In this document: positions 18,912 through 30,502 of the stretch, piece by piece
How positions within the stretch are numbered: position 1 is the stretch's first letter
How the letters are laid out: each line of letters begins with the position of its first letter
DNA from: Cherax quadricarinatus
Taxonomy: Eukaryota > Arthropoda > Malacostraca > Decapoda > Parastacidae
Direction: 5' to 3'
DNA length: 64,000 nt
Assembly: GCF_038502225.1 (NCBI RefSeq)
Contig: NC_091303.1
Span: forward strand, 26,860,898-26,924,897
Program-made: the position numbers and the translations under genes
The notes under the pieces: model-generated
The model's database searches: none
The model's input: only the letters and a program-made list of their open reading frames with translations
What the model was told of the DNA's origin: nothing

Positions 18912-19056
18912 TATAAATATTTTCCAAGAGCAGTACAGGGAAAAAAAATAGCCCATAAAGTTGAAAAATCGTCCTTGGAATGTACTCGCCCATTCAAGTC
19001 TCTCCCTCTGATTCTGCAGTTCCACAGATTCCAAAAATAGCTGTCTGGAGAGTTCC
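18912..19056 (-). CDS. GPHR: Golgi pH regulator, exon with a one-base frameshift
   Basis: It lies between a CAG acceptor after TTTTTCCTAA and a GTGAGT donor. It reads ELSRQLFLESVE, then LQNQRERLEWASTFQGRFFN, then FMGYFFSLYCSWKIFI. This matches the GPHR stretch before NIVFDRVG and joins in phase to both neighbouring exons. The exon is 145 bp where 144 is expected. The run TTT at 19020-19022 has one base too many, and read literally the frame breaks after ESVE and hits a TGA. Protein similarity resumes in the shifted frame at once. A homopolymer sequencing error is the likeliest cause; a true mutation cannot be excluded. Confidence 0.88.
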
Positions 19057-19485
19057 TGTTAGGAAAAATAATTGAGCAGGAACTAGTCAGGTATAAAGGG
19101 ACAAAATCTTGGACCCTTTACTACCATCTCAGGCACATTAACAATAAATCATTAGATCTGCACATCTGAAAAGGCGATGAAGATTTTGCATACTGTACAT
19201 GAATTGTTCTCTAAGGCCATTATCAGATGCAGATAGTGCAATACAATGTAAAATGAAACAACTTTATTTTTATAAAGCTGTTTTCTTTTACAATGATATT
19301 ATTTTTATGATGGTCTATCATGAATACACAGAAACTGTAATGAAAAATTTAGCCCTTAAAATCTAATGAAGTACTGTAGGTACACAAGAGTACTCTAGAG
19401 GTAGTTAACCACTAGGAGAACAATAATGAACTAGTGGTATGTCTCTGACCACATAAATCACAATTTCAATTTTTTTGAAATTCTG
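19057..19485. other. GPHR intron, no recognised content
   Basis: This is AT-rich sequence between the 18912-19056 exon and the old LINE. I see no coding or repeat signal. Confidence 0.4.
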
Positions 19486-19921
19486 AATGGATGGCAAGAA
19501 TTAATGTACAGCAATCACTAACCAACACAATATACCCTACAAATCATATATCAGGCATTAGCACAAACCTGTTAGAAATTGAAAATGAAATAGAAAACCT
19601 GTCTATACATACATCAGGGCCTGATTCATGGACCTCTTTATTTGTGAAGGACTGGAAAACTCCTAGCACAAGCCCAGTATTTTGTGGAGGAGTTTAGACA
19701 CAGGGGACTATAAATAAGGTAGTCATAGCTCCTCTGCACAAAGGAGACAGCAGAGCCCTGGGAAATATATTACAGACAAGTAACATTAACATCTCACATC
19801 ATAAAAGCTTTTTAAAGGGTAGAGAGATGCTAAATTACAAATTCTATGGAAAAGCATGACCAACACATGTTAAGTCAAAATGAATTTAGAATAGGAAGAT
19901 CATGCTTTTCACAACTCTTAA

Positions 19922-20987
19922 CCCTTTCAGGGTCGACAGGCCCTCTCAGAGACTTGTTCTCAGGGTCGACCAAATTTAAAAAAAAAAAAAAATTATTTTT
20001 TTCTTATGAAAAGATAGAGAATATTTTCCTGATCATAATGACACCAAAAGTATGAAATTTTATGGAAAACTTACAGAATTATGCTCTCGCGAAGTTAGCG
20101 GTCTCGACTATGTTTACGCATCGGCGATTTTGCCCACTTTGAGCCCTATTTTCTGCCAATTCCAGTGTACTTGTTGACAAAAATCATAACTATTTCACTA
20201 GAACTCCATTTTTTCTATCGAATGAGTACGAGAAACCACCCATTTACCAATTTCAACTATCCAATACAGTGGTCAGAATTCAGCAATTTTGCCAATTTCA
20301 CACAAATTTCAAAAGATGCCAATTTCAGAATAGGGTCCAGAATAAAGAAGACATTCCTGGCACTAAAATAACATTTCCTCTGTTCATTAGTCATGTCCCC
20401 ATGCCCATCTTACATTCTTTTGCTTTCCACTTTGAATTTTTATACTCACAAAAAAATAGAAGATTTACTGTTATGCAGACTACTGCATTGGTGTAGAAAT
20501 GATATAAATATTATCAGTGCACTTGTGAAAGAATATTAGACTCACCAGTTGACGTGTATTGGACGCATAGCATTTGTTTACTTTTGAACTTTGGTAAAAA
20601 TCGTACATTTCTGCTACTTTGAGCGCAATTTCAAGGTAGTTTTCTTTGTAAAACCAGTCAAAATCATCTCAATTTCTGTAATAAGTCTTCCATTCTATAA
20701 AATGAGACCACGAAAACTAGAATAGAACAGCAAATACCATACGAAAATACAGTGCAAAGTCGCTGTTTTAATCCAAAAACACGATCAAAGTTTTTTTTTC
20801 TCATTACGCACTGTGTGCTGCAGGATTTTTTTTATACCAAGCACACTGACCACATAGACCCATTCTTTCATATGTAGACCTACCAGCTTTCTCTCACTAG
20901 ATTTGAGGGCGCTAGAATTTAGGCGTACGAGTACGTCAAAAACCCTGGCGTGTAAGCCGTACTAGTACGGCCGAAACCCTGAAAGGG
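19922..20987. mobile_element. TTAA MITE (1,066 bp), CTAG-type palindromes
   Basis: It is flanked by TTAA at 19918-19921 and 20988-20991, with inverted ends CCCTTTCAGGGTC / complement. The right end carries paired 12-bp palindromes CGTACGAGTACG (20924-20935) and CGTACTAGTACG (20958-20969), 34 bp apart. Its interior is homologous to the other ~1.07-kb MITEs and has no transposase. Removing it joins CAACTC to TTAAACTG within the old LINE. Confidence 0.88.
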
Positions 20988-22067
20988 TTAAACTGTTATA
21001 AGATTATGGAGGCTTGGAAGAATAGAAAAATTCAGATGTAATCTACATGGATTTCAATAAGGCATTTGATAAATGCGAGCCTGGAGTGAAAGCCCATTAG
21101 GTCATTAATTAGTCATACAAAAAAAAAAAAATGACAATATGAAAAAACTCAGACAAACTGCATAGCCTAGAAATATTGAAAAAATTAAGAAAAAGTTAGG
21201 TATGTCATGAATACATAAAATATGTGAAGATAATACTCTATTTCATTATTTACTACCATAAAATATGCACAAATCTATTATAAAAAGTTAAAATTTATCA
21301 AAACTTACATACACTAACACTTACAGACCATACATGGTGCCATTTGCAGGTCAAGAGAAATGTCAACAAACATAAAGATGCAATATTAAATCATAACTGC
21401 ATAAAATTAACTGAATTACATATTGTACTCAAAAAACTCCTAAGTAATTTATGACTGTTCAACTTAAAATTGTTTCAGTTTCATTACTGAAAATTGTGCT
21501 TATTGATTGCTCAACTATTTAATCATTACTTCAAACTTTAAACTGTTTCAATCTCATTGTTTTAAATTGTGCTAAGTTGTAATACTGTATTTTTTATATA
21601 CTATATGAAAACCATAATTCTCTACCTAACTTATTAAAGCCACACAGAGTGAACTAGGAATAGTCCTAATTCCTCACTGTTTTTCACTTCATATGTAGCA
21701 TACATATATTAAAACACTAACAACATCTTTGCACTATCCTGTGTGGATGATACCAAAGTAAGCATGAAAGTGGCCTTGGTAGAAAAGATATGGAAAATTT
21801 GCAGCAGAGATCAACAAAGTTCTCCAATGGGCAATAGAAAATAAGACAAATTCCAACTATTGATGTATGTAAAAAATGGGTACAGAAACATCAGATGACC
21901 TATCATTTAGAGAACACAAAAAGGCAAATGCCATAAAGTTCAGAAAAAAAGACAAGATGGATAACAGAAACTTTCAAAAGAAGAGATATAATGCCATTGG
22001 TGACACTGTTCATACCACTTAGGCTTTCTCATTCAAAATATTGTTCGGTACTGATGACTTCATTTAA

Positions 22068-23142
22068 CCCTTTCAGGGTCCGTCCCGTAGATCTACGGCT
22101 TTATGTTCAGGGTCCAAACCGTAGATCTACGCCATGAGCTCAGCTCACTCTGATAAACTGTGAGTGGTACATTTGGGCCTAGATATGAGAGAATACATCT
22201 ATGTGGTATGTGTGCACCACATAAAACGGATCCTGCAGCACACTGTGTATAATGAGAGAAAAAAAATGAAATCATGATTTTTCGATTAAAACAGCAACTT
22301 TGCAGTGTTTTTTCGTATGTTTTTTATAGTTGTATTTGCGATTTCTTGGTCTCATTTGATAGAATGGAAGACATATTACAGAAATAGAGATGATTTTGAT
22401 TGGTTTTTGCATTGGAAATGGCTTGAAACTGAGCTCAAAGTAGCGGAAATGTTAAATTTTTGCCGATATTCAAGAGTAAACAAACGACCTCACACGTCTA
22501 ATACACGTCAGCTGGTGGGTCTAATATACATTCACAAATATGGTGATGATATTTATACAATTATTACAGTATTGCATAACAGTAAATCTTCTATTTTTTG
22601 GTGTGAATAAAAATTCATTATGTGAATAAAAAATCAAAATGGAATTTATTTGTAAAGCCTCAAAACATAACTAATGAACAGAGGAAATGTTAGTTTAGTG
22701 CCAGGAATACCTACATTGTTCATTCTGGACCCTATTTTGAAATTGGAATATTTTGAACTTTGTGTTAAATTGGCCAAATTAACAATTTCCAACCACTTTA
22801 TTTTGTAGTTGAAACAGTTGACTTGGCGATTTCTTGTGCTCAATCGATAGAATAGAAGAAATACTAGTGAAATAGCTAAGAATTTGGTTGATTGGAATAA
22901 TGTAATTGGCCTAAAATGGGAGTCAAAGTCGGCAAAATCGCCGATTCGTAAATATAACTGACACATCAAAATTCGTGAGAGCATAATTTCGTCAATTTTC
23001 CACCAAATTTCGTACTTTTTGTTTTATTACCTTCACAAAAAGATTCTCTACGATTTCATAAGAAAAAATAACAAATTTTTTTTTTGAAAGTTCTTGGACA
23101 CTGGTGCGTGACTCCAGATTTGGGCCTTGGACCCTGAAAGGG
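22068..23142. mobile_element. TTAA MITE (1,075 bp), GATC-type palindromes
   Basis: It is flanked by TTAA at 22064-22067 and 23143-23146, with inverted ends CCCTTTCAGGGTC / complement. The left end carries CGTAGATCTACG twice (22086-22097 and 22120-22131), 34 bp apart. It is nearly the same as 30503-31578 in the same orientation, with 36186-37260 inverted. It is non-coding. Confidence 0.9.
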
Positions 23143-23469
23143 TTAAGGATGGAGAGATATTAGAACTGGAAAAGTTACAAAGATCATTTACTGCCCACAA
23201 TGCCAATAAAGCATTAAACCTACTGAGAACATCCCAAAATACAGTATTTTGAAAAGTTCTCTCTGGATGGAAGAATAGCAAGATAACAAAAAAATATAAT
23301 AATTTTATTCCCAAGAAGATACATTAGAGCTACAACAGGTTAACAATAAATTGGGTATCTTACATGGAGAAGCCCAGTAGTTATGCATAGCATTTCAGGC
23401 AATCTAAAGCTAGGATTATGATACTACTGACAACATAAAACTACATAAATTATTGGACGCTGCATATAT

Positions 23470-23760
23470 CTTCTTCTAACGCACCGGCCGTATCCCACTG
23501 AAGTAGGGTAGCCCCCCCAAAAAAAAAAATTATATTTTTTTTTAAATTTAGTAATGTATATAGGAGAAGGGGTTACAAGCCCCTTGCTCCTTGCATTTCA
23601 GTAGCCTCTTACAACACGCATGGCTTACAGAGGAAGAATTCTGTTCCACTTCCCCATGGAGATAAGAGGAAATAAACAAAAACAAGAACTAGTAAGAAAA
23701 AGACAAGAAAACCCAGAAGGGTATGTGTGTATATGTATGCTTGTACACACATGTGAAGGT
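23470..23760 (-). mobile_element. SINE-like fusion of RTE leader and RTE tail
   Basis: On the minus strand it starts with the leader phrase (CCATGGGGAAGTGGAA, GCCATGCGTGTTGTAA, GTAACCCCTTCTCCT) and passes through an A/T-rich joint. It ends with a tail-like GGGATACGGCCGGTGCGTT. The leader part also occurs before the ORFs of RTE copies at 17700-17815, 39120-39240 and 57890-58000. This suggests a non-autonomous RTE derivative. Confidence 0.65.
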
Positions 23761-23834
23761 TTATAAGCTAAAGGAGGAGGCAGTTAGGGTAAGATAAAAA
23801 CAAGTAATGGAGGATAGATGGGAAAACGAGAATA

Positions 23835-24948
23835 CAGTGGACCCTCAGTTATTGGCCATTCTGGATATCGGCCAATTCGGTTTTCACTCACTTTTTTGGC
23901 CAAAATTCTATCCCAGTTATCAGCTGTCATATCGGTTATCAGCCGTATTGGATGCATCCACCCACCGCTCCGCTGTGGGTGCTACTTTGCAGCATAAATA
24001 CCTACCAATAACAATACTGCCTTACACCCAACTGTAGCATTCTCATACTGCAAACTACTTTCAACAACTCACAATGTTATATTCCCATAATTTAACTTCA
24101 ATATTCATTATTGAAACTATTGTAATTAGAGTAAAACTACTGTTTGCTATAAACAAAGAAGATGTATAACTTAAACTATGATCAATTTCTTTAGTATTAA
24201 GTAGTATGTAAGCCCATAAGTCTGCCCATAATGCCTAGGCATGATAGTGGCTCTCTTTGCACTGTACCCCATTATTGTAATTTCATAATCTCAATGTAAC
24301 CTTGCAAAGAAATAAACTTTGTTTGTTTGTATAGAGGCAAGGAGTGTAGCAGGCATGCAGGGAGTGTAGCAGGAAGGCAGGGAGTGTAGCAGGCATACAG
24401 GGAGTGTAGCAGGATGGCAGGGAGTGTAGCAGGAAGGCAGGGAGTATAGCAGGCATACAGGGAGTGTAGCAGGATGGCAGTGAGTGTAGCAGGCATGCAG
24501 GGAGTGTAGCAGGCATGCAGGGAGTGTAGCAGGCATGCAGGGAGTGTAGCAGGCATGCAGGGAGTGTAGTAGGAAGGCAAGAAGTGGACAGTTTTTTTGT
24601 GTGACAGGGGTGCAGTGACTCAAGCTGGTCTTAGTGGCAGTAAAAGACAAAAAAGGGAAGTAACTCCTCCTCGCCTTCTTCCATATGCCAACAAGAGTCT
24701 TCAATAATGGTATGTAATGTTCATTTATTAGTAAAATTAGTGTTTATATTCCTTTCTCATTGTTTTGTGTATGTAAAACTACAGTTAATCTTTAAAAAAT
24801 GTATTGTTTGTTAATATTTTTAGGTGTCTGGAACGGACTAATTGTATTTACATTAATTTTTGTGGGAAATATTATTTCGGTTTTCGGACATTTCGGTTGT
24901 AGGCCGACCTTCTGGAACAGATTACACCCGATACCCGAGGGTCCACTG
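23835..24948. mobile_element. Tigger-like element with internal minisatellite
   Basis: The ends CAGTGGACCCTC and complement are flanked by TA at 23833-23834 and 24949-24950. Length is 1,114 bp. Minus-strand scraps (LVLVAVKDKKGK) match the Tigger remnants at 18124-18812. A 20-bp minisatellite has expanded inside it. Confidence 0.8.
24341..24583. repeat. 20-bp minisatellite with 60-bp higher order
   Basis: About 12 copies of CAGGGAGTGTAGCAGGNNNG are present. From 24361 to 24480 the variable four bases cycle AAGG, CATA, ATGG twice, giving a 60-bp higher-order unit. From 24481 the CATG variant repeats. It causes open frames on the minus strand that are not genes. Confidence 0.93.
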
Positions 24949-24987
24949 TATAGGCAATGGGGTTGAAGATGTATTGGGTATGTTTAA

Positions 24988-26275
24988 CCATTTGACTGTT
25001 TTGGTCGTATATATACGTCTTACGAGCCACCGTTTTTGACGTATATATACTCATAAATTCTAGTGGCTTCAAATTAAGCAGGAGAAAGCTGGTAGGCCCA
25101 CATGTGAGAGAATGGGTCTGTGTGGTCAGTGTGCACCATATAAAAAAAATCCTGCAGCACGCAGTGCATAATAAGAAAAAAAAACTTCGACTTTTTTTTA
25201 ACCCTTAAACTGTCCAAACATAGATCTACGTTTTTTCAACATTTGAAAGTACATAAAAAATGGTAGATCCTTTTTTTTTTTTTTTTTTTTTTTTACATTT
25301 GAAAAAGTGTAAAAAAACTTGATCTACTTTTTTTTTTTGTTATATTTGAAAATATGTAAAAAACCGTAGATCTACTTTTGGAGCACTACGCATGTGAGCG
25401 TAAATCTGTTTGGACACTTTAAGGGTTAATTAAAATGCCAACTTTGTGGTCTATTTTCGTACAGTATTTATGGTTGTATTCTTGTTTTCTTGGTCTCATT
25501 TGATAGAATGGAAAACATATTATAGAAATAGAGGTGATTTTGATTGGTTTTATTATGAAAAGAATCTTGAAATGGAGCTCAAAGTAGGGGAAATGTTTGA
25601 TTTTTGCCAATGTTAAAAAGTAAACAAATGATGTCATTTTCCAATAAATGTCCAAGTAGCCATTCTAATATGCAGTCATGAATGGGTTGACATTATTTAT
25701 ACAATTATTACAATACTGCAGTAGTCTGCATAACAGTAAATCTTGCATTTTTTGTTTAAATAAAAATTCAAAATAGAAAGCAAGAGTAATATCAGAAGGG
25801 CCTGGAGACGTGACTGATGAACAAAGAAAATATTTTAGAGCCAGGAATGTCTGCATTGTTCATTCTGGACTCTATTTTGATACTGTCATATTTTTTAATT
25901 TTCGTGAAATTGGCCAAATTGCAAATTTCTGACCACGTTATTGGGTAGTTGAAATCCGTAAATAGGCAGTTTCTTGTACTCAATCGATAGAAAAAATGGA
26001 GTGCTAAAGAAATAGCTATGAGTTTGGTCGACTGGAACAATGGAATTAGCCAAAAATAGGGTTCAAAGTGGGCAAAATCGCCGATTCGTAAATATTGCCG
26101 AGGTCGCTAACTTCGCGAGAGCATAATTCTGTCAGTTTTCCATCAAATTTCGTTCTTTTGGCGTCATTACAATTGGGAAAAAATTCTCTATCATTTCATA
26201 AGAAAAATTTTTTTTTTCGGAAATTTTGCAACACCAGGAGAAACCTCAGGATTTGGGGTTGCGACAGTCAAGGGG
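24988..26275. mobile_element. TTAA MITE, TATATA-type palindromes, with nested MITE
   Basis: It is flanked by TTAA at 24984-24987 and 26276-26279. The left end has CGTATATATACG (25006-25017) and CGTATATATACT (25040-25051), 34 bp apart. It is the same family as 41297-42367. A separate 224-bp TTAA element is nested at 25202-25425. The right TTAA is shared with the next piggyBac element. Confidence 0.85.
25202..25425. mobile_element. Nested short TTAA MITE (224 bp)
   Basis: It is flanked by TTAA at 25198-25201 and 25426-25429. The ends CCCTTAAACTGTCCAAAC / GTTTGGACACTTTAAGGG are imperfect inverted repeats. The interior has several GTAGATC(TAC)-like motifs separated by T-rich tracts. Removing it restores the sequence found at 41500-41530 in the related MITE. 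Confidence 0.82.
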
Positions 26276-26279
26276 TTAA

Positions 26280-29126
26280 CCCTTTCAGGGTCCAAAGGCA
26301 AAATCTCAAGGGGTGACCCAGTGTCCAAGAAATTTTGAAGAAAAAAAAAAAAACATTTTTTCTTACAGAATTAAAGAGTATATTTTTTGAAGGTAATAAA
26401 ACAAAACAAAAATTTTCTGGACCGGCCGCAGGGGCGTTGATCCCCGGAATAACCTCCAGGTAACCAAGATACAGAGGTGAGAAGTTGACCCAAAATGACC
26501 GGGTGGCGGTGACATCAGCGATTTTCACAAAGTCGCATTTCTTTATTTTACGTTTTTTATACTTTTTTCTTGTCTTTTCTAATTTTTTTCTTTTTCTAGT
26601 AACATTTGTGGCCTGTGAGACCAATACTGTATATAATGTATATATATAAACATTCACTGTATTGAACACAATAACTGCACTAAAGTTATTATAATATTGT
26701 GTACCACTTTTGTTTACTACAATGAACATACACAAATGTTGTATAATTACAATATTCTATTATATATTTACATATGTATGTACAGTCACTGGACATGTTT
26801 ATAGAACTGCTGCAACTTGTGGAAGTCCTTGAAACAAGGACTTGAAGTGATCACCTTCCCTCCTCAAACACTTGGGTATTTCCTGAGGAGTTTGAGGATG
26901 GTTTTGTATAGCAGGTGTTACCTGGTACCTCATTATGAGTTGTCTGACAACAGACAAACAAAATTCACTATACGGTGATCTGTTGCCAGTCTTCATTTGG
27001 TACATATTATATGCATTGAGCACTGAAATGTCCATGAGATGGAAATTTCATGTACCACTTGTAACTCTTACGAACACAATCAACAAAGCCAATCTGCATG
27101 TCACATTTGTCAACCAAGCGCATGTTTTGTGTATAATCAGTCACTGTCACTGGTTTTCGAATACGTTCATTAGTCAGTCTATCAACTTTGCCACTGTCTT
27201 TCATTTCGTTAGGGTGAATGGTTGTCAACAATGTGACATCTCGTTTGTCATGCCACGATAATGCCATGACGTCATTGGCAGTAAACACCACCTCACCACT
27301 ACTAGTGCCTGCGTTGAACCTGGGCATATGTTTACGATTAGAACACACTGTGCCACACATATCTGTCATGTTCACTCATAAGAAATCACTGAGTAAAGGG
27401 CTTGTGTACCAGTTATCAGTATATAATGTATGCCGCTTACCAAGATAAGGTGCCATCATGCTTCTCACTATGTCACCTGAGATACCCAATAACATCCTGG
27501 TATCTTTCAATGCTTTACTTCCCGTGTATACAATAATATCCAATACCAGGCCACTGTTACAATCACAGAGTACAAACAGTTTTATACCAAAGCGTTTCCT
27601 CTTGCTCGGTATATACTGCTTGAACGACAGTCTACCTTTGAACAAAATTAAAGACTCGTCAATGACAAGATTCTTGAATGGAAAAAAGTACATGTTGAAC
27701 TTTTGTTTCAGATACATAAAAACATTTCTAATTTTGTATAACCTGTCACTTCTGTCAGGTCTGGTTTTGTCAGAGAAGTGCAACATACATAACAGTAAGA
27801 TAAACCTGCTCAGTGGGATGATTTCACTGAAGGCCGGGGTAGAAATTAGCCGATCTGTGGACCAGTATGATTTTATATAATGCTTATAGACATGAGGCAT
27901 AAGCATTATTGTTGCAAAAAGTAAATACATTTCAGCAACAGTTGTCTCTTTCCACTGGTGTAGTCTTGACTGTGGTGATATGATCGTATTTGCCATGATG
28001 TACTCAAAATACTTGTTACTTTCCCTGACAATAGTTTCCATCAAGGGCTAGTCAAAGAATAGTTCAAAGAATTCCAGTTCATTTGCAATGTTTCCAAGGG
28101 GACAAGTTGATAGAATTCCACTTTGAGAGTCATCAAACTGGTGGGGGTTGGGAACAAAATTGGGATTTTGCTGCCAATCCCAGATACGGTTTGCTGGTGG
28201 ATACTGGGCATCATAAGCTGGTTATGGTGGTAGTTGTAGTTGTGGTGGGGTGGTGGCTGATGCTTCGCTTTGTCCTTGAGCTGAGGAGTCAGTGGCATGG
28301 GTCCCAGCCTGGGCTGGCGAGTCATGCATGGCCGTGGCACTACCATCACCACTACCACCACCTACTGATGCCTGTGGTCTATCCATGCCAAGTGTAGCCA
28401 CATCATCCTGACTTTCACTGTCTATTCCTGGTGTAGGGGCACAGGATGTACTCTGGGATGTACTCCAGGATGTACTCCCCTGGGCACCGCATAGGGAACA
28501 CTACCTGAGTGCATGCAGCAGCATATATACCGACGCTTCACTGGTGAATATGATTCCTCACTATCACTACTTGAATGATCGTCAAGAGCAATAAAATCAC
28601 AATCCATGTCACTATCATCATCATCATCATTACTGAAGTCTGAGGCCTGGCCACACGAAAATATTAGTTTTCTCTTGCAATGAGGTACAACTGAACGTGA
28701 GTGAGATGTGCCCCCACCAGAGGTAGAAGGTTGAGGATCGTCAGGATTTTCTGCACTAGTTTTGATATCCTGGTCATTCCTTTCAGTCACTGACTGATCA
28801 AAACCATAGAATTCGTCTTCATTTCCACTTCCATCAGTCAGAACTATCAGACAGAAAAAGGAGAGTTCCAATTCACCTTGGAGTGAGAGCTGCCTTGCGA
28901 CAAGGCATGGTGAACCAAGGTAACTGAGACGGCACTCCCACAATGCTATGCGGGCGCCTAGAATTCTTGTTTATGTAGCACACACACACCACGCAGACCC
29001 ATTCTCTCAGATGTAGGCCTACCAGCCTTCTTGTGCTAAATTTGACGCTGCTAGAATTTTGGCGTAGATCTACGGTTTGGACCCTCAACGTATAGCCGTA
29101 GATCTACGGCATGGACCCTCAAAGGT
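26280..29126 (-). mobile_element. piggyBac element with inactivated transposase
   Basis: It is flanked by TTAA at 26276-26279 and 29127-29130, with inverted ends CCCTTTCAGGGTCCA on the left and a related right end (complement of CCTTTGAGGGTCCATG). Length is 2,847 bp. The transposase gene lies on the minus strand. The right end, upstream of the gene, carries paired palindromes CGTAGATCTACG at 29063-29074 and 29097-29108. These termini resemble the MITEs in this window, so this family could have supplied their transposase. Confidence 0.9.
26799..28943 (-). pseudogene. piggyBac transposase, broken
   Basis: The acidic, Ser-rich N-terminal region lies at 28943-28422. The core (28044-27376) has NLVIDESLILFKGRLSFKQY with the first catalytic Asp and LYTDNWYTSP with the second. 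27375-27007 has MALSWHDKRDVTLLTT with the third and MRLVDKCDMQIGFVDC. The C-terminal piece (27035-26799) has LNAYNMYQMKTG. Two in-frame stops are visible: TAG near 28045 after FFELFFD, and TGA near 27376 after SDFL. A frameshift near 27035 breaks the C-terminus. With these lesions it should not give an active transposase. Confidence 0.9.
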
Positions 29127-29239
29127 TTAAGGGTCTTCAATCTTTCTTCATAAGGAAGAATTCCAAATCTATGTATTAATTTAATCATTCTACACTGAAT
29201 GTTTTCTAATGAATTTATGTCCATTCTGTAATATGGAGA

Positions 29240-30070
29240 CTAGAACTGAGCTGCATAATCTAGGTGAGGCCTTACCAATGATGTATAAAGCTGTAATATA
29301 TCCTCTGAACTTCTGTTGCTTACACTTCTTGATATATATCCCAGTAATCTGTTTGCCTTATTACGTGCACTTAGGCATTGCTGTCTTGGTTTAAGCTTAC
29401 TGCTTATCATAACCCCCAAGTCCTTTTCGCAATCTGTATGGCTAAGTTCTACATTATTTAACTTATAAGTGCTAGGGTTATGGACACTCCCGAGCTTCAA
29501 AACCTTGCATTTATCTACACTGAACTGCATCTGCCACTTTTCTGACCAGGTACTGAATTTGTCTAAATCCTCCTGAAGTTCCCTGATATCTACGTTTGAA
29601 TCAATTATCCTACCTATCTTTGTGTCATTGGTAAATTTGCTCATATCACTTGCAATTCCCTCATCAAGATCATTGATATATATTATAAACAACAAAAGGC
29701 CCAAGACTTATCCCTGTGGAACGCCACTTATTACAGATCCGCACTCGGATTTAACCCCATTTATGCATACTCTCTGCTTCCTGTCTGCGAGCCATGACTC
29801 AATTCATGAAAGCATTTTTCCCCCAGTGCCATGGGCTGCCACTTTCTTGAACAGTCTTTGGTGTGGTACTCTATTAAAAGCCTTATTAAAATCTAAATAA
29901 ACAATATCCAATTCTTTATTGTGATCAACAGCCTCAAAAGCTTTACTGAAGAAAGTTAATAAATTAGTTAGACAAGAACAGCCTCTCGTGAATCCATGCT
30001 GAGTATCATTAATCAGATTATGCTTATCCAGATGGCTTCTTATAATCTCAGCTATTACTGACTCTAGCAA
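29240..30070 (-). pseudogene. CR1 reverse transcriptase core and thumb
   Basis: The reading gives TQHGFTRGCSCLTNLL and IVYLDFNKAFNRVPHQRL (motif A). After a break come LLLFIIYINDLDEGI, KFTNDTKIG (motif C with the Asp pair altered: FTND instead of FADD), and GYISRSVSNRSSEDILQLYT, then LVRPHLDYAAQF. The altered catalytic motif and breaks show the copy is dead. Confidence 0.85.
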
Positions 30071-30502
30071 TTTGCCTACAATTGAGGTCAGGCTTATCGG
30101 GCGGTATTTTGACGGTAATGACTCGTCTCCTTAAGAACCCTTGAAAAAAGCTCATCAGGACCTGGTGATTTATTTTGTTTCAGTCGGTCCATTTATTTCA
30201 TAACCATTTCACTAGTGACTGTGAGGTTACATAATTTATCTTCTTCAGGCCCACTATAAAAATTAATTACTGGGATATTGTTAGTGTCTTCTTGTGTAAA
30301 AACAGAGAGAGAAAATAATTATTTAAACACGAGCACATTTCGTTCTCTTTGTCACTAAGATGCCCATAGTTACTTTTAAGGAGCCCTATCTTATCTCTAA
30401 CTTTTGTTCTATACACCTGGAAAAAACTTTTTGGGTTAGTTTTCGAATCCCTAGCAACTTTAATTTCGTACTCCCATTTAGCTTTTCTTATCCCCTATTT
30501 AA

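Larger units (their letters stand above)
19486..23460 (+). pseudogene. Old degraded LINE RT, split by two MITEs
   Basis: Plus-strand scraps of one reverse transcriptase lie in three pieces. Before 19917: KVVIAPLHKGDSRALGN, then FRIGRSCFSQLL. From 20992 to 22063: VIYMDFNKAFDK and DDTKVSMKV, the catalytic region. From 23147 to about 23330: LEKLQRSFTAHNANKALN. Removing the MITEs at 19922-20987 and 22068-23142 puts these in the right order. Stops and frameshifts are frequent. It is most like the CR1/Jockey-type non-LTR group and is probably the oldest insertion in this intron. Confidence 0.7.

Noticed and set aside
24272..24704. Minus-strand ORFs of about 100-137 residues with Cys/Tyr/Thr repeats
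   Set aside because: They translate the 20-bp minisatellite; no start context or conservation.
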